Positions 52,994 through 60,674 of a stretch of DNA of 64,000 bases are shown here, piece after piece. The stretch's first letter is position 1; each line of letters starts with the position of its first letter. The position numbers and the translations under genes were made by a program. Source of the stretch: Micromonospora antibiotica (lineage in GTDB: Bacteria > Actinomycetota > Actinomycetes > Mycobacteriales > Micromonosporaceae); the NCBI RefSeq assembly GCF_017599305.1, contig NZ_JAGFWR010000025.1, forward strand, positions 1 through 64,000, in the 5' to 3' direction. The notes under the pieces were generated by a model. It did not search any database. It was not told where the DNA came from and saw nothing but the letters and a program-made list of their open reading frames with translations.

Positions 52994-54297
52994 CAGTTCT
53001 TCTCCCTGACTCGTACGAGCCCCGCGGCAGCACGGCCATCCCCGGGGTCGGTTTCGGTGGGCGGTGGGGCCTCCTGCGCCGGGGCCGGCTGCGGTCGGAG
53101 CGCCTCCGGCGGCAGGTGGGGTTCGAGGCGCAACACGCCGACGGCGGCGACCACCACACCCACCGCCAGCACCAGCCACATGCCGGTCGGCGACAGCGAC
53201 AGCAAACCGGTCAGCACCGCCGGCGCCAACGCGCCCGGCACCGCCCAGGACAGCTGGTAGACGGCCAGGTGCCGACCCCGGGTCTGCGCGGGGGCGGCGT
53301 TGACCACCAACGCCGACGCGGTCGCCCCGTGCAGGAGTTCCCCGACGGTGAACAGCCCGGTCGCGGCGAAGACGCCCGCCAGCAGGACCGCACCTCCGGC
53401 CGTCGCCCCGAGCACCGCGAACGACACGAACGACAACCCGAAGATGCCGGCGCCGGCCGCCACGGCCCGGGACCGGCGGAACCGGGTCAGCGCCCGGGTG
53501 ACGGGGATCTGCGCCACCGCGATGCCGATGGTGTTCACCGCGTAGAGCGCGCCGACGAGCGAGGCCGGCTGCCCCAGGTGCAGGGTCACGTAGACGGGCA
53601 GGCTCACCGACAACACCATGTAACCGAACGCGGTCGGCACGTTGAGCAGGGTGAGGGCGAGGAACGGCCGGTTACGGGCCACCAGCCGGTAACCCCGGCG
53701 GGCCGCCGCGGCCGGGGCGGTGGCATCGGGTCGACCGCCCTGGACGGGGATCGCGCGGATCAGCCCGGCCGCGACGGTGAAGGCCACCGCGGCGGTCAGC
53801 ACGATCACGGTGAACGCCCGGTCGGCCCGGACGGTGAGGGCGGCCCCCGCGAGCAGGCCACCCGCGCCGAGGCCGGCGTTGCGCAGGCTGCGTTGCGCGG
53901 CGATGAGTTTGTCCCGGGCGCTGCCCGTGGCGATCTCGGCGACCAGCGAATGCACCGACGGGGAGAACGACACGTCGCCGAACGCCACCACCAGCACGGC
54001 CAGGAACAGCGGCCCCGCCGAGTCGACCAGGGGGTAACAGGCGAAGGCGGCGGCCCGCAGCAGGTAACCGCCCACCACGACGGCCCGCGCGCCGAACCGG
54101 TCGACGAGCACCCCGGTCAGCGGATTGGCGATCAGGCCGAGCACCGCCGCCGCGCTGACGATCGCGCCGACCCGCCCCACGGACAGGCCAGTGCTGTGCT
54201 GGAAGTAGATCAGCGACAGCGGCAGGTACATGCCGCTGCCGGTGGCGTCGATCACCATCGCGGCCATGTACCGGGCCTGGACACCCCGGGTCGTCAC
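52993..54297 (-). CDS. MFS transporter (probable product exporter)
   Basis: 434 aa, about twelve membrane helices (MYLPLSLIYFQHSTGLSVG near helix 1, motif-A-like LTGVLVDRFGARAVVV). A Pro/Glu-rich tail of about 40 residues follows the last helix. GTG 54297 overlaps the ATP-grasp stop (GTGA). Position within the biosynthetic operon suggests export of the product or self-resistance. Confidence 0.87.
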   Translation of the reverse strand: MTTRGVQARYMAAMVIDATGSGMYLPLSLIYFQHSTGLSVGRVGAIVSAAAVLGLIANPLTGVLVDRFGARAVVVGGYLLRAAAFACYPLVDSAGPLFLAVLVVAFGDVSFSPSVHSLVAEIATGSARDKLIAAQRSLRNAGLGAGGLLAGAALTVRADRAFTVIVLTAAVAFTVAAGLIRAIPVQGGRPDATAPAAAARRGYRLVARNRPFLALTLLNVPTAFGYMVLSVSLPVYVTLHLGQPASLVGALYAVNTIGIAVAQIPVTRALTRFRRSRAVAAGAGIFGLSFVSFAVLGATAGGAVLLAGVFAATGLFTVGELLHGATASALVVNAAPAQTRGRHLAVYQLSWAVPGALAPAVLTGLLSLSPTGMWLVLAVGVVVAAVGVLRLEPHLPPEALRPQPAPAQEAPPPTETDPGDGRAAAGLVRVREKN

Positions 54298-55556
54298 GAC
54301 GGCTCCCCGATCTGGATCTGCTCGGCGACCCGGTCGCCGAGCCGGCGCAGCCGCGCCTCACACTCGACCCGGGTCGGGGCGACGGCGATGGCGGCGGTCA
54401 GGAAGTCGGCCGACCCGGCGGCCGGTGGGATCACCTGCCCGGGTCGCGCCCAGCACCAGAACCGGCGCACCCAGGGCTCCGTCGGCGGGGTGGGCACCGT
54501 GCGGACCAGCCCGGGACGCTTCATCATCAGCACCTGACCGGACATGCTGCGCGGACGCGGCCGGACGCCGCCGGCGAGCCGGTCGACGGCGGGGACGGGC
54601 AACCCGAGGTGGGTACGCAGCTCCGCCTCCGCCAGGTTGACGCCGAACATCACCTCGAACACCTCGCGGATCTTCGCCCCGCCGCTGCGGCAGGCGATCT
54701 CGCAGAGCACCAACCGGTCGTCGGGGGTGTGGAACACCTCGGCGTGGAAGGCATGGTCGGTGAGCCCACCGGGGCGGCGGGTGAGGGCGGCCAGCACCCG
54801 GTCGACCAGATCGAGCAGCCGCCCGGTGAGCGGGTCGTCCGGGTCGAGCGTCACGTCGACGCGCGGGCCCGGGTCGCTGCCGAACGAGGCGAGGTCGTAC
54901 TGGTACTGCGAGGGCCAGGCCACGGCGGTCCGACCGGCCCGGACGAACCCGTCGACGTGGCACATCCTCCCGGGCACGAACCGCTCGACGATGATGTCGT
55001 CGCGGCTGCCGCCCCGGTACAGCTCGTCCAGGTGGGTCCGCAGCTGCCCGGGTGACCGGACGATACGCAACCCGATGGAGTTGTAGCCGGCCCGGTGCTT
55101 CAACACGACCGGGTACCCGTGCTCGGCGGCGAAGTCCGACACCTGCGCCGCCGTGGCCGCCAGGGCGTACGGGGCCACCTCGATGCCGGCCGCCGCCGCC
55201 TGCTGCTTCATCAGCAGCTTGTCGCGGAACGGCCGGATGTCCGCCGGTCGGGGACCGGGCAACCCCCAGCGCACCCGCAGGTCGGCGGCGAGTTCCAGGT
55301 CCGCCTCGTGCAGGGCGACGACGTGCCGGGGCCGGTAGCGCTCGGCCAGCGCGGTGGCCCGGTCCGCCACGTCCCGGTCGTAGTGGTCGAGCACCTCGAG
55401 GTGGGCCAGGCCCAGGGTGTCGGTGGGGACCTGCTCACCGAAGGACTCGATCTTGTCGCGGGCGGCGAGCACCACCACCGGCTGGTCGTGGTCGGCGAGC
55501 CAGTCCCGGTACGGGAACGGCTCCAAGGGATTGCGGTGCAGGATCAGCACGCTCAT
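54294..55556 (-). CDS. ATP-grasp ligase 1
   Basis: 420 aa ATP-grasp protein: N-terminal preATP domain (MSVLILHRNPLEPFPYRDWL), ATP-binding YPVVLKHRAGYNSIGLRIV, EFVPG-type VERFVPGRMCHVDGF and the metal site CEIACRSGGAKIRE. The family activates a carboxylate as acyl phosphate and couples it to an amine, thiol or hydroxyl. Preceded by ATP-grasp ligase 2 with one base between stop and ATG. Probably forms an amide bond in the product. The two ligases are only distantly similar, so they are not a recent duplication. Confidence 0.85.
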   Translation of the reverse strand: MSVLILHRNPLEPFPYRDWLADHDQPVVVLAARDKIESFGEQVPTDTLGLAHLEVLDHYDRDVADRATALAERYRPRHVVALHEADLELAADLRVRWGLPGPRPADIRPFRDKLLMKQQAAAAGIEVAPYALAATAAQVSDFAAEHGYPVVLKHRAGYNSIGLRIVRSPGQLRTHLDELYRGGSRDDIIVERFVPGRMCHVDGFVRAGRTAVAWPSQYQYDLASFGSDPGPRVDVTLDPDDPLTGRLLDLVDRVLAALTRRPGGLTDHAFHAEVFHTPDDRLVLCEIACRSGGAKIREVFEVMFGVNLAEAELRTHLGLPVPAVDRLAGGVRPRPRSMSGQVLMMKRPGLVRTVPTPPTEPWVRRFWCWARPGQVIPPAAGSADFLTAAIAVAPTRVECEARLRRLGDRVAEQIQIGEPS

Positions 55557-55557
55557 G

Positions 55558-56847
55558 TCAGGCCACCGCCCCGGACACCTGAGCCACCTCGGCGACCCGG
55601 GCGAGGTGTTCCCCGCCCCGGTCGTCGACGATCCGGATCCGGATGAACTCGTCGATGACCTGGGCACCCCGGGCGGCGGCGGCGGTCGCGGTGGGCCCGG
55701 TGACGGCGACCAGCCCGAGCCGGTCCCAGTTGTCCCGCAGGGGACGTACCTCGTCACCGGGGCGGGCGCTGATCCGTACCGCCAGGACGTCGGGTTGGCG
55801 CAGCGCCTCCTCGACCCCCTCGACGGACAGCACCCGGCCGGGTGGACCGACGATGGCCCGTACGCAGCCGCCACCCCGGGGTGCGGGGCTGTCCGGCAGC
55901 GCGTCGACCAGGCGGAACGGCCACCCGACGGCGAGCCGGTCCAGGTCGATGCCGTAGACCGCCCGCACCAGCTCGGGGATCGCGTCCCCGCCGTAGCGGT
56001 GGTGGCCCTCGATGATGCGGGCCCGGGTGCCACTGAGGCGGACCTCGGTGTGGCAGGGCCCGTCGGTGAACCCCAGGTGGTCGAGGAACGTGCCGACGCA
56101 CTCGCCGACCCGGTCCCAGGCGTCCTCGGTGAGCCGGGCCGGCACGGCGTGGCCGAGTTCGGCGAAGTGAGCCGGGTCGGTCATCTTCTCGGTGACGGTG
56201 ACGACCACGTGCCGGCCGGCGAAGCTGAACGTCTCGACGCTGAACTCCCGACCGTGGACGTACTCCTCCATCAGGAAGTCGTCGAGCACCAGCAGGGTCG
56301 ACACCCGGTCGGTGCGGGTCCCCCGCAGCCGGCACACCTGCTCCCACACGGCCTCGTGCCCGGACGGGTCGTCGACCCGGAACACCCCGATGCTTGCGGT
56401 GGCGGCGGTCGGTTTCACCACGAACGGGTATCCGTGGCGTGCGCCGAAGGCGCCCAGGTCGTCGAAGTCGTGCAGCGGTGTCGCCGCGACCGCGTCGGCG
56501 TCGCGGCGGACCAGGTGGCGGCGCATGGCCAGTTTGTCGCGGAACCGGCGGGACACCGGGTAGGTGGTGCCGTCCAGGCCGAGCAGGTCACGGGCGCGGG
56601 CCGCGATGTCCAGGCCCGGCTCGGTCAGCGAGACCACCTGGTCGATGCGCCACTGCTGGTGCAGCCGGGTCACCACCGGCGCGGTCAGGGTCCAGTCGGT
56701 GTAGTCGAGCACCTCGGCGACGTCGGCCAGCCGCCGCTGCCGATCGGTGATCTTGGTGGGGTGCTGGAGCAGGAGCACCCGCAGACCGAGTTCCTTCGCC
56801 GCGACGAGGGTGTCGTCGACGCCACCGACGAGAAGCAGTGTCCTCAC
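55558..56847 (-). CDS. ATP-grasp ligase 2
   Basis: 429 aa ATP-grasp protein of the BacD/DdaF/L-amino-acid-ligase-like type: YPFVVKPTAATASIGVFRV, FLMEEYVHGREFSVETFS, and a metal-binding segment IIEGHHRYGGDAIPEL where the usual ENxRxxGG carries His, a small deviation. A C-terminal domain of about 100 residues follows. GTG 56847 has GAGAGGAA upstream. With ligase 1 it implies up to two amide-type couplings. Confidence 0.83.
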   Translation of the reverse strand: MRTLLLVGGVDDTLVAAKELGLRVLLLQHPTKITDRQRRLADVAEVLDYTDWTLTAPVVTRLHQQWRIDQVVSLTEPGLDIAARARDLLGLDGTTYPVSRRFRDKLAMRRHLVRRDADAVAATPLHDFDDLGAFGARHGYPFVVKPTAATASIGVFRVDDPSGHEAVWEQVCRLRGTRTDRVSTLLVLDDFLMEEYVHGREFSVETFSFAGRHVVVTVTEKMTDPAHFAELGHAVPARLTEDAWDRVGECVGTFLDHLGFTDGPCHTEVRLSGTRARIIEGHHRYGGDAIPELVRAVYGIDLDRLAVGWPFRLVDALPDSPAPRGGGCVRAIVGPPGRVLSVEGVEEALRQPDVLAVRISARPGDEVRPLRDNWDRLGLVAVTGPTATAAAARGAQVIDEFIRIRIVDDRGGEHLARVAEVAQVSGAVA

Positions 56848-56875
56848 GGGAGTTCCTCTCCAATCCTCGGGCGTC

Positions 56876-57838
56876 TCACGGACGCTCCGACCACATGCTC
56901 AGGTAGCGCTCCCCGGTGTCGGGGAGGATGACCACGATCCGTTTGTCGACGCTGTCGCGTCGCCGGGCCACCCGCAGCGCGACGTGCGTCGCCGCCCCCG
57001 AGGACACCCCGGCGAGCACCCCCACCCGCCGGGCCAGCCAGCTGCTCGTCTCGGCCGCCTCGTCGTCGGTGACGGTCACCACCTCGTCGATCAGGCTCAG
57101 ATCGGTGGTGGGGGCGACGAACCCACCGTTGAAACCGGGAATGGCGTGGGTGCCCGGCGTACCCCCGGACAACAGCGGCGAGCCCGCCGGCTCGACCGCG
57201 ACCGCCCGCAGCGCGGGGTTGCGCTCCTTGAGATACCCGGCGGTGCCGCTGAGCGTGCCGCCGGTGCCGACCCCGCAGACCAGGACGTCGACCCGGCCGC
57301 CGGTGTCGGCCCAGATCTCCGGGCCGGTGGTCTCCCGGTGGGCCCGGGGGTTGTCGTCGTTGTCGTGCTGCCGGACGAACCACGCGCCCGGCGTCATCGC
57401 GCAGATCTCCTCGGCCTTGTCCACGGCCCCCTGGTAGCGCGCCTCGCGCGGGGTCAGCACCACGTCGGCACCGAAGCGCCGCAGCAGGCCGATCCGCTCC
57501 GGGGTGGCGTTGTCCGGCAACACGATGATGCAGTGGTGCCCGCGCGCCGCGCACAGGGCGGCCAACGCGATGCCGGTGTTGCCCGACGTCGCCTCCACCA
57601 CGACACCGCCGGGGCGCAGCCGGCCGTCGGCCTCCGCCGCGCGGAGCATGTAGAGCGCCGCGCGGTCCTTGACGCTCGCGGCCGGGTTGGCGCACTCCAG
57701 CTTGGCCAGCACTTCGACGCCGGGTGCCCCGTGCGCGACGGGCAACCGCAGCAGCGGTGTGTTGCCGACGAGGTCGTCGATGCCGTCGGCGATGCTGGGT
57801 AGCGGTCTCGGTGCGAGGGTACGGTTCGGCTGCGCCAT
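56876..57838 (-). CDS. cysteine-synthase-like PLP enzyme (fold type II)
   Basis: 320 aa O-acetylserine sulfhydrylase/cystathionine-beta-synthase family. PLP Lys in NPAASVKDRAAL, SGNTGIALA, phosphate-binding GVGTGGTLSGTAG, C-terminal ILPDTGERYLS. GGAGGAGGTGGAG precedes ATG 57838. In natural-product clusters such enzymes make beta-substituted alanines (for example SbnA and related diaminopropionate-forming steps) by replacing the beta-leaving group with a nitrogen or sulfur nucleophile. No SbnB-like partner is seen, so the nucleophile is unknown. Confidence 0.88.
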   Translation of the reverse strand: MAQPNRTLAPRPLPSIADGIDDLVGNTPLLRLPVAHGAPGVEVLAKLECANPAASVKDRAALYMLRAAEADGRLRPGGVVVEATSGNTGIALAALCAARGHHCIIVLPDNATPERIGLLRRFGADVVLTPREARYQGAVDKAEEICAMTPGAWFVRQHDNDDNPRAHRETTGPEIWADTGGRVDVLVCGVGTGGTLSGTAGYLKERNPALRAVAVEPAGSPLLSGGTPGTHAIPGFNGGFVAPTTDLSLIDEVVTVTDDEAAETSSWLARRVGVLAGVSSGAATHVALRVARRRDSVDKRIVVILPDTGERYLSMWSERP

Positions 57839-57870
57839 GGCGGTCTCCACCTCCTCCAGGGGCCGGGGCG

Positions 57871-58095
57871 TCAGTAGTTCGGCACCTTGCGCAGCAGGTG
57901 CTGCCGTTCGACGATCTCCGGTTGGTAGACCTGCGCCTGCCAGCGCTGCTCCTCCACCGGCTCCAGGGCGATGGACACCACGTTCGGGCTGCACCCGAAC
58001 GCGGTGGTGACCGCCTCGGTCAACTCGTCGACCAGTTGCTGCTCGGTGTCCCGGTGCAGGTCGACCGGAAAGAACTTGATGTTGATGTGCGGCAT
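57871..58095 (-). CDS. 4-oxalocrotonate-tautomerase-family protein
   Basis: 74 aa; after Met removal the N-terminus is Pro (MPHINIKFFPVDL), the catalytic base of the tautomerase superfamily. AGGAGG lies upstream of ATG 58095. Slightly longer than 4-OT (about 62 aa), close to the PptA/YdcE group. It could tautomerise an enol or a nitronate/nitro pair of the pathway (inference). Confidence 0.85.
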   Translation of the reverse strand: MPHINIKFFPVDLHRDTEQQLVDELTEAVTTAFGCSPNVVSIALEPVEEQRWQAQVYQPEIVERQHLLRKVPNY

Positions 58096-58114
58096 CGGAT
58101 CCTCCTGGGATCGC

Positions 58115-58200
58115 GGACGTCGGTGGGGTACGGACGTCGGTGGGTGCGGATGTCAGTGGGGTTTGCGGATGTCAGTGGGATGCAGTTGTCAGTGGGATGC
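58115..58200. repeat. five 16-19-bp tandem repeat units
   Basis: Units start at 58115, 58132, 58148, 58167 and 58184 with the common pattern GGAyGTCrGTGGG. The array fills the gap between the tautomerase and the nitronate monooxygenase and includes the latter's stop codon (58189-58191). It is transcribed within the operon; a CRISPR array is excluded by the lack of spacers. Confidence 0.85.
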
Positions 58201-59247
58201 GGGGCGCAGCGGGGTTGCGGCGGCCACCGCGGTGGCGAGGCGGGTGACGACCTGGCCGGCGGGTTCCGGCCGGGCCAGGCGGTAACCCACCCCGGCCCAG
58301 AGCGCCATCTCCTCGACGTCACCGCGTGCCGCCGCCGCTGCCCGCAGCGGCCTGGTCAGGTGGTGCACCTGCGGGTACCCGGCCGGTGCCGACGCGTCGA
58401 AGGCGTCGACGAACCGGTTGCGCAGGCCCCGGGCCGGGCGGCCGGAGAACGCCCGGGTGACGACCGTGCCGGGTCGCCCGGGATCGGTGAGCGCGGCCCG
58501 GTGCACCGGGTGGGTGCCGGCCTGCGGGGTCAGCAGCAGCGCGGTGCCGACCTGCACCGCCGACGCGCCGGCCGCGACCACCGCGTCGACCTCCGCCGGT
58601 CCGGTGATGCCGCCGGCGGCGATCAGCGGCACCGCGACGACCCGTCGTACCGCCCTGACCAGCTCGGCCGTGCCCGGCTGCGGGTCGGTGCGGACGTCGG
58701 GGGTGAAGCTCGCCCGGTGACCGCCGGCCCCGGCGCCCTGCACGCAGAGGGCGTCGGCGCCCACCGCGACGGCCGACTGCGCCTCCGCCACGTCGGTGAC
58801 GGTGACCACCACCTGCGACCCGGTGGCGTGCAGCCGGTCCACGACCGCCCGGGGCGGGCAGCCGAAGGTGAAGCTGACCACTGGTGCCCGCGCGGCGAGC
58901 AGCACCTCGATCTTCTCCGCGAAGTGGTCGGTGTCCCGCTCGGGCGGGTTGGGCAGGGCCACCCCCCGGCGGGCGGCCAGCGGCAGCAGCGCCTGCCGGT
59001 AGCGGGCGACGGCGGCCCGGTCCACCGGCCGGGACTCCGGCACGAACACGTTGACGCCGAACGGGCCGGCGGTGGCCCGACGGACCCGGTCGATGTCGGC
59101 GGCCAGGTCCGCCGGGCGCTGGTAGCCGGCAGCCAGGAAACCGAGGCCCCCGGCGTCACTGACCGCCGCGACGAGGGCGGGCGTGCTGACGCCTCCCGCC
59201 ATCGGCGCACCGACCACCGGACGCGCCAGCGGACCCGGCCGGCTCAC
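58189..59247 (-). CDS. nitronate monooxygenase (NMO) family flavoprotein
   Basis: 352 aa FMN TIM barrel with VGAPMAGGVSTPALVAAVSD at the start, VVSFTFGCPP, the catalytic-His segment GAGAGGHRASF and the phosphate-binding AAGGITGPAEVDAV. NMOs oxidise alkyl nitronates to carbonyl plus nitrite. GTG 59247 overlaps the lyase stop. Next to a predicted nitrosuccinate-producing pair it could protect the host from nitroalkanes or add a route to nitrite (inference from known chemistry). Confidence 0.87.
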   Translation of the reverse strand: MSRPGPLARPVVGAPMAGGVSTPALVAAVSDAGGLGFLAAGYQRPADLAADIDRVRRATAGPFGVNVFVPESRPVDRAAVARYRQALLPLAARRGVALPNPPERDTDHFAEKIEVLLAARAPVVSFTFGCPPRAVVDRLHATGSQVVVTVTDVAEAQSAVAVGADALCVQGAGAGGHRASFTPDVRTDPQPGTAELVRAVRRVVAVPLIAAGGITGPAEVDAVVAAGASAVQVGTALLLTPQAGTHPVHRAALTDPGRPGTVVTRAFSGRPARGLRNRFVDAFDASAPAGYPQVHHLTRPLRAAAAARGDVEEMALWAGVGYRLARPEPAGQVVTRLATAVAAATPLRPASH

Positions 59248-60674
59248 GGCCGCCGACCCTCGGCCGGTGCCGCCGCCCGCATCCCGAACGTGCGGTGCCG
59301 GTGCAGGGCCCGGTCCACCAGCAGGTCGGCGGCGCCGACGTAGCGGGCCGGGTCGAGCAGGGTGGCGACCTCACCCGGATCCAGGACGGCGGTGACCCGG
59401 GGATCGGCCGTGACCAGGTCACGCAACGGCTGCCCGGTCTCGATGGCCCGGCCGGTCAGCGCGGTCAGCAGCTCCTTCGCCTCGACCCGGCCCAGCAGCG
59501 GGGCCAGCCGGACGGCCAACCGTTCCGAGGCCATGAACTCCCCGGCGAGGTCGAGGTTGGCGCGCATCCGGTCGGGGAACACCGTCAGCCCGGCGGCCAG
59601 TTCGGCCGCCGCGTCGGCGGCACCCCCGGTCAGCCGCAACGCCTCCCGCAACGGTTGCCACTCCGCGTGCCAGGCGCCACCGGGGCGTTCGTCCTCGGCG
59701 ACGAGGCAGTGCGCGACGGTCGCGGCGAGCTGCGGCAACTGTGCCGCCGCCGCCCGGATCCGGGTCGCCAGCACCGGGTTGCGCTTGTGCGGCATCGCGG
59801 AGGACACCCCGCGCCCCGGGCGGGTCGGCTCCGCCACCTCCCCGATCTCGGTACGCGTCATGACCTGCACGTCCGCCGCCATCGCACCGAGCACGCCGGT
59901 GGTGAGACCCAACGCGCCCACGACGGCGTGCAGGGGCGTCCGCACGGTGTGCCAGGGTGTGTGCGGCTCGGCCAGGGACAGTTCCGCGGCGAAGGCGTGG
60001 ATCAGTTTCTCGGCGTAGGCGTCGTCGGTGTCCCCGGCCAGTCGGGCGAACTCCAGGTAACCGCCGAGGGTGCCGGCGGCCCCGCCGAGCTGCACCGGCA
60101 ACCCCTCGGCCAGCAGGGCGTGGATCGCCTGCCGGGCGTCGAGGACACCGGAGAGCCAGGTCGCCGCCTTCAGGCCGAACGTGGTCGGCACGGCGTGCTG
60201 GGTCAGGGTCCGGCCCGCCATCGCGGTGCCCCGGTGCCGGTCCGCGAGGCCGGCCAGGGCATCGGCGGTGGCCGCCAGGTCCGCGTCGACGACCCGCAGC
60301 GCCCGTTCCGCCACCAGGATCAGGGCGGTGTCCAGGATGTCCTGGCTGGTGGAGCCGCGGTGCACGTACTCCGCGGCGGCCGGGTCCAGCGCAGTGACCA
60401 GGTCGGTGAGCGCGGCGACCACCGCGACCACCGGGTTCGCCGTCTCGGTCGCCCGACGGGCGACGGTGTCCAGGTCGATCCGCCGCGCGTCGGCGACGGC
60501 GGTGATGGTGTCCGCGTGTTCCGTCGGCACCACCCCCAGCCGGGCCTGGGCCCGCACCAACGCGGCCTCGGCGTCGAGCATCGCCTGGAGCACCGCCCGG
60601 TCCCGCACGGCGTGCTCGATGGCCCGGTCGGCGCTGCTGGGACTGAGCAACCCGTGGTCGAAGCCTTCGGTCAT
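59244..60674 (-). CDS. fumarase/aspartase-superfamily lyase, CreD/FzmL-like (putative nitrosuccinate lyase)
   Basis: 476 aa. Superfamily motifs: HRGSTSQDILDT (105-116), TLTQHAVPTTFG (157-168), and the signature loop GVSSAMPHKRNP (289-300). It would normally be named adenylosuccinate lyase or carboxymuconate cycloisomerase, but its ATG overlaps the stop of a CreE-like monooxygenase, the conserved partner of CreD-type lyases, which split nitrosuccinate to fumarate and nitrous acid. Assignment rests on gene pairing; sequence motifs alone do not separate it from carboxymuconate cycloisomerase. Confidence 0.75.
   Translation of the reverse strand: MTEGFDHGLLSPSSADRAIEHAVRDRAVLQAMLDAEAALVRAQARLGVVPTEHADTITAVADARRIDLDTVARRATETANPVVAVVAALTDLVTALDPAAAEYVHRGSTSQDILDTALILVAERALRVVDADLAATADALAGLADRHRGTAMAGRTLTQHAVPTTFGLKAATWLSGVLDARQAIHALLAEGLPVQLGGAAGTLGGYLEFARLAGDTDDAYAEKLIHAFAAELSLAEPHTPWHTVRTPLHAVVGALGLTTGVLGAMAADVQVMTRTEIGEVAEPTRPGRGVSSAMPHKRNPVLATRIRAAAAQLPQLAATVAHCLVAEDERPGGAWHAEWQPLREALRLTGGAADAAAELAAGLTVFPDRMRANLDLAGEFMASERLAVRLAPLLGRVEAKELLTALTGRAIETGQPLRDLVTADPRVTAVLDPGEVATLLDPARYVGAADLLVDRALHRHRTFGMRAAAPAEGRRP

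Noticed and set aside
58115..58200. CRISPR-like array
   Set aside because: Units are degenerate and directly adjacent without spacers, and no cas genes are present.
59244..60674. Naming the lyase 3-carboxy-cis,cis-muconate cycloisomerase of an aromatic pathway
   Set aside because: No protocatechuate dioxygenase or lactone hydrolase is nearby, while the immediate partner is a CreE-like flavoprotein; the nitrosuccinate lyase reading fits the context better, though a tree is needed.
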